Shown here one piece after another: positions 15,154 through 23,323 of a stretch of DNA of 33,446 nt. Below the pieces are notes generated by a model. It ran no database searches, had not been told where the DNA came from, and was given only the letters and a program-made list of their open reading frames with translations. The DNA comes from an uncultured Mollicutes bacterium (GTDB lineage: Bacteria > Bacillota_I > Bacilli_A > Acholeplasmatales > Anaeroplasmataceae). The stretch covers positions 1 through 33,446 of the forward strand of contig CALCWU010000192.1 in NCBI GenBank assembly GCA_937905855.1, read 5' to 3'. How positions within the stretch are numbered: the stretch's first letter is position 1; the number at the start of each line of letters is the position of its first letter. The position numbers and the translations under genes are program-made.

Positions 15154-15741
15154 ATGAAAATATTAACAAAACCAGTTAGATGTGAAATAACAGTTTTAAA
15201 ATCTATTTTTATTTGCGATATTATTCCGATTAATAATGAAAATGAAATAAAAGAATATTTAAAAAGAATTAAAAAAGAATTCTTTGATGCTAAGCATCAC
15301 GTTTATGCTTATGTTCTAGGCCCAAAACAAAACATTTTTAAATGTAATGATGATGGTGAGCCACAAAAAACTGCTGGTTATCCTATTTTAAATATTTTAC
15401 TAAAAAAAGAAATAACTAACACCTTAGTAATAGTTACTAGATATTTTGGCGGTACCTTACTGGGAACTGGCGGTTTAGTTAGAGCCTATTCTAATGCTTG
15501 TCTTAAAGCAATTGAGGAAGCAACATTTTCTGATCTAATTGAGAAAAGAAAAATAAATATTATTTGTTCATATAAAGACTATCAAGAAATTCTAAGATGC
15601 GGATTCCAAATAGTAAATTCTAGTTTTACTACTTCTGTATATTTAGAAATTGAAATTCCTGTTTCTTCTTTTGATGATGATCTTAATAAAATAAAAAAAA
15701 TAACAAATGAAAAAGCAATTATTAATATTTTTGATATTTAA
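15154..15741 (+). CDS. YigZ/IMPACT (UPF0029) family protein
   Basis: It is a 195-residue member of the conserved YigZ/IMPACT family, related to B. subtilis YvyE. The bacterial function is not firmly known; family structures suggest an RNA- or ribosome-linked role. The N-terminal half carries DAKHHVYAYVLG, the core DDGEPQKTAGYPIL and VIVTRYFGGTLLGTGGLVRAY, the family's diagnostic motifs. A smaller C-terminal ferredoxin-like domain follows. Its last 20 bases overlap the end of the convergent spoIIID. Confidence 0.93.
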   Translation: MKILTKPVRCEITVLKSIFICDIIPINNENEIKEYLKRIKKEFFDAKHHVYAYVLGPKQNIFKCNDDGEPQKTAGYPILNILLKKEITNTLVIVTRYFGGTLLGTGGLVRAYSNACLKAIEEATFSDLIEKRKINIICSYKDYQEILRCGFQIVNSSFTTSVYLEIEIPVSSFDDDLNKIKKITNEKAIINIFDI

Positions 15742-15985
15742 TTTCTTCATACTTATGCTTTGTTGATTCGCCACCTCTTATATGGCGAATCATTTTATTA
15801 TAATCTAATAATTTTTTTACATTCAAATATAGACTATAATCAATTTTTGGCAGTTTAATTGTCAAATCCTTATGAACAGTAGATTTTGAATAACCAACCT
15901 TTTTAGCTACCTCACGAATTGTTGTTTGTTCCAATAATAAGATATCAGCCATCTTTAAAACTCTATCATGAATAATTGTATTCAC
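15722..15985 (-). CDS. spoIIID: Stage III sporulation protein D, transcriptional regulator
   Basis: In spore formers SpoIIID is a small DNA-binding protein that activates or represses mother-cell genes in the sigma-E regulon. The 87-residue product has the helix-turn-helix TIREVAKKVGYSKSTVHKDL (22-41), then LPKI, a LLDYNKMIRHIRGGESTKHKY tail, all close to the Bacillus protein. The start is GTG at 15985: AAGGGTGAT is suitably placed upstream and the product begins where the family does. A CATATAAT box upstream resembles a sigma-E -10, but I see no matching -35. The 3' end overlaps the convergent YigZ-type gene. As in B. subtilis, it follows the atp operon and spoIIQ. Confidence 0.93.
   Translation of the reverse strand: MNTIIHDRVLKMADILLLEQTTIREVAKKVGYSKSTVHKDLTIKLPKIDYSLYLNVKKLLDYNKMIRHIRGGESTKHKYEEIKYQKY
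15764..15800 (+). terminator. Possible yigZ terminator embedded in the spoIIID coding region
   Basis: TGATTCGCCA (15764-15773) pairs perfectly with TGGCGAATCA (15783-15792) over a 9-base loop and is followed by TTTTATTAT. It lies 22 bases after the YigZ stop, yet encodes the conserved MIRHIRGGES segment of SpoIIID. The repeat may be partly a consequence of those codons. Confidence 0.5.
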
Positions 15986-16026
15986 CCTTAATCACCCTTA
16001 TTATTATATGCATTATCCCTTTTTTT

Positions 16027-16056
16027 AAAACAAAAATCAGTGCCAAAAAGCACTGA
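16027..16056 (-). terminator. Terminator of spoIIQ
   Basis: On the minus strand TCAGTGC (16056-16050) pairs with GCACTGA (16043-16037), then TTTTTGTTTT follows. It begins a few bases after the spoIIQ stop and separates spoIIQ from spoIIID. Confidence 0.85.
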
Positions 16057-16061
16057 CTTTA

Positions 16062-16736
16062 TTACTTAACATTTACTACTTCTTCAATTTCTTTACCAAT
16101 TAGGTCTTTCAAATTCAAATAGTTGTTATTTAATTTTACTTCAACGTGCACATGAACTCCTGCTTCAGAATCATATACTCTACTACCAGATACACCAATA
16201 ATATCACTAGAAGCAACATAATCATTTTGACTTACATTACAGCTACTCAATGATTTATAAATACTCATTAATCCATTATTATGATCAATTGTTATTGAAT
16301 AGCCATTTGCTTCATCATAATTTATTTCTTTAACTGTTCCAGGATAAATTGCATTTACCTCAAAGCTACTATTATCCTCACGTGCAAAACTAATTCCTTT
16401 TGATTCTACGTAATAGCTTCCAGTGTAAATTATTGCAGTGGCTAATTCTTCGCTTGATTTAGTTGAATCAAAGAATTCACGAACAATTTTATACTCGCCT
16501 GTTATAGGCATACCAATAGTTGTTGGTAATTCTTTGCTACTTTCTGTACCCTTACTACTTGATGATGGAATAGGACTTGATGTAATTTCACTCTCGATTT
16601 CACCACTAACATTATTAGCATCCTTCATTGCAATACTTATTACAGTAATAACTGTTGTAAAGATAACTGCAAGAACACCTAAAAAAACAATTAATTCTCT
16701 CTTTTCAAGAAAGAATCTTTTAATTTTTCCTTTCAA
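16062..16736 (-). CDS. spoIIQ: SpoIIQ-like membrane-anchored, degenerate M23 peptidase-fold protein
   Basis: In spore formers SpoIIQ is made in the forespore and binds SpoIIIAH across the intermembrane space to form the engulfment/feeding channel. The 224-residue product has a cytoplasmic basic tail, one membrane helix (about 16-36), a Ser-rich linker (about 44-68) and a LytM/M23 domain. The second metal motif HVHVEV is kept (H195, H197). The first is lost: the His and Asp positions read Ser112 and Ser116 in ESKGISFA. That points to a structural role, as in B. subtilis. The start is TTG at 16736 behind GAGGTG with good spacing; no ATG fits. Position after the atp operon and before spoIIID supports the call. 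A plain M23 cell-wall hydrolase is the alternative. Confidence 0.8.
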   Translation of the reverse strand: MKGKIKRFFLEKRELIVFLGVLAVIFTTVITVISIAMKDANNVSGEIESEITSSPIPSSSSKGTESSKELPTTIGMPITGEYKIVREFFDSTKSSEELATAIIYTGSYYVESKGISFAREDNSSFEVNAIYPGTVKEINYDEANGYSITIDHNNGLMSIYKSLSSCNVSQNDYVASSDIIGVSGSRVYDSEAGVHVHVEVKLNNNYLNLKDLIGKEIEEVVNVK

Positions 16737-16785
16737 TTTTGTTTCACCTCAAAATTATTATTAACAATGAGGCCCTACTTATACA

Positions 16786-17013
16786 TTATTGCACTAAAAA
16801 AGTTTGACAAATCATCAAAATCGCACTCATAATAAGGTGAGAAACAATTATACATATGAAAACATATGCTAATCTTATTTGCCAAATTCGCCCTTGCTTA
16901 AAAAATTCATCAAATCTTGTAGCTCTAAGAATTTGAAATGTTACATAAAAAATAATGCAAAAACCGATAATATAAATAAAATTATTTAATATAGTATAAT
17001 TTATTCCAAGCAT
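16786..17013 (-). CDS. DUF1146 (YwzB family) small membrane protein
   Basis: This 75-residue protein of unknown function has two predicted membrane helices (about 9-27 and 45-70) around the family core QILRATRFDEFFKQGRIWQIRLAY. DUF1146/YwzB proteins sit directly after atpC in many Bacilli, as here. The start ATG 17013 has AAGGAG at seven bases; the eight-codon upstream extension has no support and would run into the atp terminator. The ribosome site lies right after the terminator's T tract, so the gene is probably reached by read-through from the atp operon. Confidence 0.85.
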   Translation of the reverse strand: MLGINYTILNNFIYIIGFCIIFYVTFQILRATRFDEFFKQGRIWQIRLAYVFICIIVSHLIMSAILMICQTFLVQ

Positions 17014-17026
17014 GTCAATTCTCCTT

Positions 17027-17053
17027 AAAAAAAGCAATACACTAGGGTATTGC
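17027..17053 (-). terminator. Terminator at the end of the ATP synthase operon
   Basis: On the minus strand GCAATAC (17053-17047) pairs with GTATTGC (17040-17034), followed by seven Ts. The hairpin begins at the last base of the atpC TAG stop. Confidence 0.8.
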
Positions 17054-17442
17054 TATAAAGATCCAGCTCTTGATTTTTTTAAGCTTTCTCTTAATTCTTT
17101 TTCCATTTGCGTAAAGTCAGCTGATTCCTTTCTATTGGTCTCTAAACGACTTTTTCGTAATTCATCAAGATGCTCCTTAGCACTTTGAGCAGTACTACCA
17201 ATATGAGCCTCTTGAGCTAAAATACTTAAAACATTATTATGAAATTCTAAAACAGAAGCTCTTAATGCTACAAACGCTTCATTACCATTTAGTACAAGCT
17301 TTACATAACCATCATCAATTACTGAAATTATTGGTGCATGATCCTTCAAAATGGCAAATTCACCATCTTGTGCACTAACAACTACATAATCAACAACATC
17401 ATTATATAAACTTCCTTGATGAGTAGAAATTGCTATTTTCAT
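17053..17442 (-). CDS. atpC: ATP synthase F1 epsilon subunit
   Basis: Epsilon joins gamma to the c-ring in the rotor and can inhibit ATP hydrolysis. The 129-residue product begins MKIAISTHQGSLYNDVVDYV and has the beta-sandwich motif FAILKDHAPIISVI; the C-terminal helical hairpin (about 88-125, rich in E, K and R) is complete. Its ATG overlaps the atpD TGA stop by four bases. It is the last canonical gene of the operon and its stop borders the terminator. Confidence 0.95.
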   Translation of the reverse strand: MKIAISTHQGSLYNDVVDYVVVSAQDGEFAILKDHAPIISVIDDGYVKLVLNGNEAFVALRASVLEFHNNVLSILAQEAHIGSTAQSAKEHLDELRKSRLETNRKESADFTQMEKELRESLKKSRAGSL

Positions 17443-18845
17443 AATTTCTTAGCCTTTTCTATTGCATCATCAATAGTACCTACAAGTCTAAATGCTTCCT
17501 CAGGTAAATCATCATGCTTACCCTCTAATATTTCCTTGAATCCTCTAATTGTTTCACTAAGTGGAACATACGAACCAGCTATACCTGTAAATGCACTACC
17601 AATAAACATATTTTGTGATAAGAATAAACGAACGCGACGAGCACGCTTAACAACAAGCTTATCAGCCTCTGATAATTCATCCATACCTAAAATAGCAATT
17701 ATATCCAATAATTCGTTATATCTTTGAATTAACTGCTGAACAGCACGAGCAGTCTCATAATGCTCTTTTGAAACGATTCCTGGTTGTAAAGCTCTAGATG
17801 TAGATGCAAGTGGATCAACTGCTGGATAAATACCTTCCTCAGTAAGCTTTCTCGTTAGGTTTGTAGTTGCATCTAGATGTGTAAATGTTGTCGCTGGTGC
17901 TGGGTCAGTATAGTCATCAGCTGGAACATATATTGCTTGAATAGATGTAATTGAGCCTTCCTTTGTTGAGGTAATTCTTTCTTGTAGCTTACCCATTTCT
18001 GTTGCAAGTGTTGGTTGATATCCTACAGCCGAAGGCATTCTACCAAGTAGGGCAGAAACCTCAGAACCTGCTTGTGTAAATCTAAAGATATTATCAATAA
18101 ATAAAAGTACATCTTGATGCTCAACATCTCTAAAATGCTCAGCCATTGTTAAACCACTTAATGCAACTCGCATTCTTGCTCCAGGTGGCTCATTCATCTG
18201 ACCAAATACCATTGCTGTTTTAGCTAAAACTCCAGACTCTGACATTTCGTTATATAGGTCGTTTCCTTCTCTTGTACGCTCACCTACACCTGTAAAAACA
18301 GAAATTCCACCATGCTCTTGAGCAACATTATGGATAAGCTCTTGAATAAGTACAGTTTTACCTACTCCAGCACCACCAAATAGACCAATTTTTCCACCCT
18401 TAATATAAGGTGCAAGAAGGTCTATAACCTTAATTCCTGTCTCCAAAATTTCAACCTTTGTTGATAAATCCTCCAAAGTAGGTGCTTCTCTATGAATTGG
18501 CATTCTTCTGCATTCATTTGAAACTTGGCCTTTTTTATCGATTGGATCGCCAAGTACATTAAATACTCTACCTAACGTTTCTTCACCAACGGGAACAGTT
18601 ATAGGTGAATTAGTATTTACTACTGGCATCCCTCTTACAAGGCCATTTGTTGAATCCATAGCTATACAACGAACAATACCGCCACCTACATGTAATGCTA
18701 CCTCAAGAGTTAAATCAATAGCAAAGCCATGATTATATTTCTCATCGACTTTAACCTTTAAAGCATCATTAATTCTAGGAAGTGGTTCATTTTCAAAGCT
18801 AACATCAACAACTGGTCCTTTAACTTCAACTATTATTCCTGGCAT
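17439..18845 (-). CDS. atpD: ATP synthase F1 beta subunit
   Basis: Beta carries the catalytic nucleotide sites of F1 on the cytoplasmic face. The 468-residue product has Walker A GGAGVGKT (157-164), catalytic Glu189 in GVGERTREG, the Walker B strand VLLFIDNIFRF, and the DELSEADKLVV segment near the DELSEED rotor-contact motif. The N-terminus is slightly short, starting MPGIIVEVKGPVVDV; AGGAGG upstream and one-base spacing after atpG support this start. It is completely conserved otherwise. Confidence 0.98.
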   Translation of the reverse strand: MPGIIVEVKGPVVDVSFENEPLPRINDALKVKVDEKYNHGFAIDLTLEVALHVGGGIVRCIAMDSTNGLVRGMPVVNTNSPITVPVGEETLGRVFNVLGDPIDKKGQVSNECRRMPIHREAPTLEDLSTKVEILETGIKVIDLLAPYIKGGKIGLFGGAGVGKTVLIQELIHNVAQEHGGISVFTGVGERTREGNDLYNEMSESGVLAKTAMVFGQMNEPPGARMRVALSGLTMAEHFRDVEHQDVLLFIDNIFRFTQAGSEVSALLGRMPSAVGYQPTLATEMGKLQERITSTKEGSITSIQAIYVPADDYTDPAPATTFTHLDATTNLTRKLTEEGIYPAVDPLASTSRALQPGIVSKEHYETARAVQQLIQRYNELLDIIAILGMDELSEADKLVVKRARRVRLFLSQNMFIGSAFTGIAGSYVPLSETIRGFKEILEGKHDDLPEEAFRLVGTIDDAIEKAKKL

Positions 18846-18846
18846 A

Positions 18847-19710
18847 CTAGTTGTCTCCTCCTATTGCATTTGCACCGCCTACAATATCAATTAACTCATT
18901 AGTAATAACATCTTGACGGGCACGATTGTATAATATTTGTAACTTAGAAATAACCTTTTCAGCATTATCAGTAGCATTTTTCATAGCATTTCTTCTTGAA
19001 CAATGCTCAGCTGACTTAGCATCCAAAATTATTCCATATATCATATCTTTGACATACATTGGCAAAATCATATCTAATGTATGCATAACACCTGCTTCAA
19101 AAATATAATTCTCATTACTCTTTGAACCTTCAATTTTTGAAATAGGTAGAATTCTTTCTTTATGTATTTCATTAGTTAAGCTATTTATATAATGATTGTA
19201 AATAATAATTAACTCATCAATTTCATTATTTAAATACATATCAATTATTTCATTAGCAAGTGGAACGATATCTAAAAACATTACATCATCACGAACAAGT
19301 GTAGGCTCATCCTTAATCATTTCATATTTCTTTCTTTTTAAAAATGAATAACCTTGCTTACCTATTGCTGCAACAATAAAATCATTTTTATTTAAAACTT
19401 CCTCTTCTAAAGCTTTATAAATTGATGAATTATAAACCCCTGCAAGACCACGATCTGATGTAATTATTAAATAACATCTCTTTTTAATTTCTCTTTCCTT
19501 CAAAAGAGGATGAACATCTAAAATAGATTCATCACTTGCTACATTATAAACTAAATCAGCAATTCTTTGCATAAAATCCTTATAGCCAGTATATTGGTCC
19601 AAGGCTTTTGTTACCTTTGACTGAGAAACCATATACATCGCCTTAGTAATTTGAGCAGTTGATTTAGTTGACTCAATACGAATCTTAACATCTCTTAAAG
19701 AGTTAGCCAT
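18847..19710 (-). CDS. atpG: ATP synthase F1 gamma subunit
   Basis: Gamma is the central rotor shaft. The 287-residue product has the expected N-terminal helix SLRDVKIRIESTKSTAQITKAMYMVS and the C-terminal helix with NATDNAEKVI and RARQDVITNELIDIVGGANAI. The middle Rossmann-like domain includes ITSDRGLAGVYNSS. It lies between atpA (10-base gap) and atpD (1-base gap). Confidence 0.97.
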   Translation of the reverse strand: MANSLRDVKIRIESTKSTAQITKAMYMVSQSKVTKALDQYTGYKDFMQRIADLVYNVASDESILDVHPLLKEREIKKRCYLIITSDRGLAGVYNSSIYKALEEEVLNKNDFIVAAIGKQGYSFLKRKKYEMIKDEPTLVRDDVMFLDIVPLANEIIDMYLNNEIDELIIIYNHYINSLTNEIHKERILPISKIEGSKSNENYIFEAGVMHTLDMILPMYVKDMIYGIILDAKSAEHCSRRNAMKNATDNAEKVISKLQILYNRARQDVITNELIDIVGGANAIGGDN

Positions 19711-19720
19711 ATACTACCTC

Positions 19721-21229
19721 CTACATAAATGTCTTTTTAAATGTAGAAATAAAACTATCAAGCTTATCAAATTCAGGCAAAGATTTTGTAAGGGTAATCA
19801 CTCTTGTTAAAGCTTTTCCTTCTTCACTTGTATTTAATGACATATATAATTCTCTTTCAAATCTTGCAATATCATTTAAAGCAATATCATCTAAAAAGCC
19901 ATGAGTTAAGCAATATAATATAATGGCTTCTTGTTCCATTGATAAGGTTTTATGTAAATCTTGCTTTAAAATCTCAATTGTTCTTGCACCACGGTCAAGT
20001 CGAGCTTTTGTTGAGGCATCCAAATCAGAGCCAAACTGAGTAAACGATTCAAGTTCACGATAGCTTGCTAGATCTAGTCTTAGGGTTCCACAAACCTTTT
20101 TAATAGCCTTTGATTGAGCCGCACCACCTACACGTGATACAGATAATCCAGCATTGATAGCAGGACGAATTCCTTTATAAAAATAATCACTTTGAAGGAA
20201 AATTTGACCATCAGTAATAGAAATTACGTTTGTTGGAATATATGCTGAAATATCACCAGCCTGAGTTTCAATTATAGGTAGAGCTGTTATACTTCCTCCA
20301 CCAAGTTCACTTGAAAGCTTTGCAGCACGCTCTAAAAGACGTGAATGAAGATAAAAGACATCTCCGGGATATGCTTCACGTCCAGGAGGACGATGTAATA
20401 ACAAGCTCATTTCTCGATAGGCTACCGCATGCTTAGATAAATCATCATAAACAATTAAAACATCTTTACCTTGATACATAAAGTATTCAGCCATAGAAAC
20501 ACCACTATATGGTGCAATATATAATAAAGAGCTTGGATTTGAAGCTGACGCATTAACAATAATTGAATAATTCATAGCTCCATTTGCTTTTAATGTTTCA
20601 TATACAGAACTAACTGTTGATTCCTTTTGTCCTATTGCAACATAAATACAAATGACATCCTTACCCTTTTGATTTAATATTGTATCAACGGCAATAGAGG
20701 TTTTTCCAGTTTGTCTATCACCAATAATTAACTCTCTTTGACCTCTTCCAATAGGAACTAAAGCATCAATTACCTTAATACCTGTCTGAAGTGGTGTATC
20801 AACGCTACTACGATCTAAAACACCTGTAGCTTTATTTTCAATAGGTCTATATTCTTTAATCTCAATTGGGCCAAAGCCATCAATTGGTTGTCCTAAGGCA
20901 TTGACAACACGACCAATCAAGCCTTCACCAACAGGAACCTCTAATATTCTACCACTACACTTAACAATATCGCCCTCTTTAATTAAAGAGCTTTCACCAA
21001 GCAAAATGGCACCAACAGTATCGTTTTCAAGATTTTGAACCATACCATAAACATCATTTGGAAATATTAAAAGTTCACCTTGCATTGCATGATCCAAACC
21101 ATAGATAATCGCAATACCATCGCCAACCTCAACAACCTTACCGATATTTTCAGTATGAATTTCTTCCTTATAAGAACGAATTTGTTCCTTTATCAAATTA
21201 GAGATTTCTGATAAATTTATATTTGACAT
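19721..21229 (-). CDS. atpA: ATP synthase F1 alpha subunit
   Basis: Alpha holds the non-catalytic nucleotide sites and supplies the arginine finger to beta. The 502-residue product has Walker A GDRQTGKT (170-177), the HAVAYREMSLLLHRPPGREA block, and the arginine-finger segment LSVSRVGGAAQ. Length and motifs are normal. It starts 12 bases after atpH with a ribosome site AAGGAT. Confidence 0.98.
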   Translation of the reverse strand: MSNINLSEISNLIKEQIRSYKEEIHTENIGKVVEVGDGIAIIYGLDHAMQGELLIFPNDVYGMVQNLENDTVGAILLGESSLIKEGDIVKCSGRILEVPVGEGLIGRVVNALGQPIDGFGPIEIKEYRPIENKATGVLDRSSVDTPLQTGIKVIDALVPIGRGQRELIIGDRQTGKTSIAVDTILNQKGKDVICIYVAIGQKESTVSSVYETLKANGAMNYSIIVNASASNPSSLLYIAPYSGVSMAEYFMYQGKDVLIVYDDLSKHAVAYREMSLLLHRPPGREAYPGDVFYLHSRLLERAAKLSSELGGGSITALPIIETQAGDISAYIPTNVISITDGQIFLQSDYFYKGIRPAINAGLSVSRVGGAAQSKAIKKVCGTLRLDLASYRELESFTQFGSDLDASTKARLDRGARTIEILKQDLHKTLSMEQEAIILYCLTHGFLDDIALNDIARFERELYMSLNTSEEGKALTRVITLTKSLPEFDKLDSFISTFKKTFM

Positions 21230-21241
21230 AATTTATCCTTT

Positions 21242-21760
21242 CTATAGTGATGCCTTCATTACATCTAGTTGACGTTTTAAAGAAATATCATAATTTTGAC
21301 CATTACATACGATATTAATTCCTCCAATTAATGATTCATCAATAACATTTGTAATCTCTATATTTTTAGATGGATATTTTCTTTCTAAGGCATTTCTAAT
21401 TCTTTTTAATTCGTCTTCTTGTAACTTATAACATGACATAACATCAACATGCAAAATATTTTTAGCATTATCAATTATTTTTTTATATTCAATCATTATA
21501 TTATTCATTTCCTTAAAACGATTATGATCATTAACCACAGCCAAGAAATCAATAAATAATGAATCAAAGCCCTTTAAAACATTATTTAAAAGTTTAATTT
21601 TTTCGTCATGTCCAATTGTGTTTGTTTCAATCATTTTCTTAAATTCAGGATTTAAGCCTAATAAACTAACAAAATCATTCAAATTGCTATCTATTATATC
21701 TTCTTTGTTATCTTCTAAAGCCAATTCATAAAGTGCATTTGCATATTCTGATGCAATCAT
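21242..21760 (-). CDS. atpH: ATP synthase F1 delta subunit
   Basis: Delta joins F1 to the b-subunit stator. The 172-residue product starts MIASEYANALYELALED, has the N-terminal helical bundle, and near the C-terminus the ESLIGGINIVCNGQNYDISLKRQLD signature. It overlaps atpF by one base (TAATG). Confidence 0.95.
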   Translation of the reverse strand: MIASEYANALYELALEDNKEDIIDSNLNDFVSLLGLNPEFKKMIETNTIGHDEKIKLLNNVLKGFDSLFIDFLAVVNDHNRFKEMNNIMIEYKKIIDNAKNILHVDVMSCYKLQEDELKRIRNALERKYPSKNIEITNVIDESLIGGINIVCNGQNYDISLKRQLDVMKASL

Positions 21761-22326
21761 TATTCCTTGGCCTCCTTTAATAAATCATCAACAGCGTCCA
21801 AATATTTTTCACGGTCAACTTCCTTAGATACAATCTTGCTAGCCGCTAAAAAAGCAATATCAACAATTTCCTTTTTAATTTGCTTTTCATATTTAGACTT
21901 TTCTTGTTCAAGTTCTACCTCTAGGTTAGCAAGTCTTTCTCTTGCTTCCTTTTGAGCTTGATTAATGATTTCTTCTCTTAAAAGATTACTTTCCTTTTGA
22001 GCCTTATCCATTAATTCTTTGATTTGCTCTTTGGCTTCAGACATTTGACGATCAAGCTCTAATTGAAGCTTAGCATTATCCTTTTTCATTTGCATTGCTT
22101 CTTCAAGCTGTTCATCCATATTTTTCCTTCTAGCCTCCAAGATATTGGTTATTGGCTTCCAAAAAAAGAATCTAACAACAACAAATAAGATAATAGTAGC
22201 ACAAATTTGAATTAAAAAATCGCGAATTGTATTAAAAGTAAAGCCATCACTACCAAGTGGGCCTAAGCACTTATTAACAATATCAGCAATATTTTCTAGC
22301 GTTTCATTGAGAGAAGCTAAAATCAT
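21760..22326 (-). CDS. atpF: ATP synthase F0 subunit b
   Basis: Subunit b is the peripheral stator stalk. The 188-residue product has an N-terminal extension of about 35 residues, one membrane helix (about 37-54), the conserved FWKPITNILEARR turn, and a long charged coiled coil to the C-terminus. It has an AAGGAGG ribosome site and follows atpE by 20 bases. Confidence 0.96.
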   Translation of the reverse strand: MILASLNETLENIADIVNKCLGPLGSDGFTFNTIRDFLIQICATIILFVVVRFFFWKPITNILEARRKNMDEQLEEAMQMKKDNAKLQLELDRQMSEAKEQIKELMDKAQKESNLLREEIINQAQKEARERLANLEVELEQEKSKYEKQIKKEIVDIAFLAASKIVSKEVDREKYLDAVDDLLKEAKE

Positions 22327-22346
22327 ATTTGTGCCTCCTTAAATTT

Positions 22347-22634
22347 TTACTTCATACAAAGCATAATTGCGATAATTAAACCATATAGACCAGTAGTTTC
22401 AGATACTGCTTGACCAATTAACATTGTAAGAGTAATTTTACCAGATGCTTCTGGTTGACGTCCAATTGCCTCAACAGCGTGTGCTGCAACATTTCCTTCA
22501 CCAATTGCCGCACCAACGCCAGTAAATACAGCTATACCAGCACCGATATAAGCCATACCACGAGCAAAAAATTCATTATATGGAGAAGCAGCCTCCACTA
22601 ACATAGTTAAAATAGTACAAATTTGTGTTAACAT
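22347..22634 (-). CDS. atpE: ATP synthase F0 subunit c
   Basis: Subunit c forms the ion-carrying rotor ring in the membrane. The 95-residue protein is longer than the usual 70-80 residues because of an N-terminal hydrophobic stretch (residues 1-20). Two membrane helices flank the polar loop RQPEASG (59-65). The ion-binding Glu79 lies in GQAVSETTGLYG. Helix 1 has Glu46 in GAAIGEGN, at the place of Gln32 of the Ilyobacter sodium-type ring, and Thr80 replaces its Ser66. This pattern is compatible with a sodium site, though proton use cannot be excluded. Confidence 0.96.
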   Translation of the reverse strand: MLTQICTILTMLVEAASPYNEFFARGMAYIGAGIAVFTGVGAAIGEGNVAAHAVEAIGRQPEASGKITLTMLIGQAVSETTGLYGLIIAIMLCMK

Positions 22635-22648
22635 TTTTTTAAATCTCC

Positions 22649-23323
22649 TTAATTACTATATATTTTTTCTTCATCTTTAATTTTCATCGATGTAAATACA
22701 ATCGACAATATAACAAACACAGCTGTTTGAATTATACCAAATCCAATATCAAATACTATATTATATAATGGTAAAAATGGAATACAGAATGGTCCTAAAA
22801 CACCTGTGATAAGTGTTGAAAGTACTGTACCACTTAAAATATTACCAAACAAACGTAAGCATAATGATAATGGTAATGATAATTCCGATATAATGTTTAT
22901 TGGTAAAAGTAGGAAAATTGGCTCCAAAAAGCTTTTTAAATATCCTAATATACCATTAGAAACAATACCTGTTACTTGAATTATCAAAAATGATAAAACT
23001 GCAAGAGCAGCGTTGTTTACTACATAATTTGTTGGGGGTGTAAGTCCAAATATTGAACAAGTATTAGCTGTAAACAAAAATATAGCTAACGTTGTAAAAT
23101 AAGGTGAATAGACTCGCCAACGTTTACCAATATTAGTTTTAACAAAATTATTAATTAAATCTACAACCATCGTAAAAGGAATAATCCATTTTGGCGTTTT
23201 TTCCATTGGATTAATTTTTCTTAATTTAATGAAATAAAATAAGATAAAAAATATTGATAAGACAATGGTGATTCCAATAGTCGACTTAACCTGTCCAGGA
23301 AAACTTCTTAAATAATCTAGCAC
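22649..23323 (-). CDS. atpB: ATP synthase F0 subunit a
   Basis: Subunit a forms the ion half-channels beside the c-ring. The 224-residue membrane protein has about six helices, the essential Arg157 in LPLSLCLRLFGNILSG, and the final helix GFGIIQTAVFVILSIVF. The start is GTG at 23323, overlapping the atpI TAG stop by one base, with AAGGTG upstream. Confidence 0.96.
   Translation of the reverse strand: MLDYLRSFPGQVKSTIGITIVLSIFFILFYFIKLRKINPMEKTPKWIIPFTMVVDLINNFVKTNIGKRWRVYSPYFTTLAIFLFTANTCSIFGLTPPTNYVVNNAALAVLSFLIIQVTGIVSNGILGYLKSFLEPIFLLLPINIISELSLPLSLCLRLFGNILSGTVLSTLITGVLGPFCIPFLPLYNIVFDIGFGIIQTAVFVILSIVFTSMKIKDEEKIYSN

Noticed and set aside
15986..16030. Sigma-E promoter of spoIIID
   Set aside because: CATATAAT resembles the -10, but the expected -35 is not recognisable, so it is mentioned only in the gene entry.
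16741..16790. Sigma-F or sigma-G promoter upstream of spoIIQ
   Set aside because: A GTATA resembling a -35 is present, but no matching -10 element lies at the right distance.
17416..17727. Plus-strand reading frame opposite atpD
   Set aside because: It is a shadow of the highly conserved atpD coding strand with no start signals.
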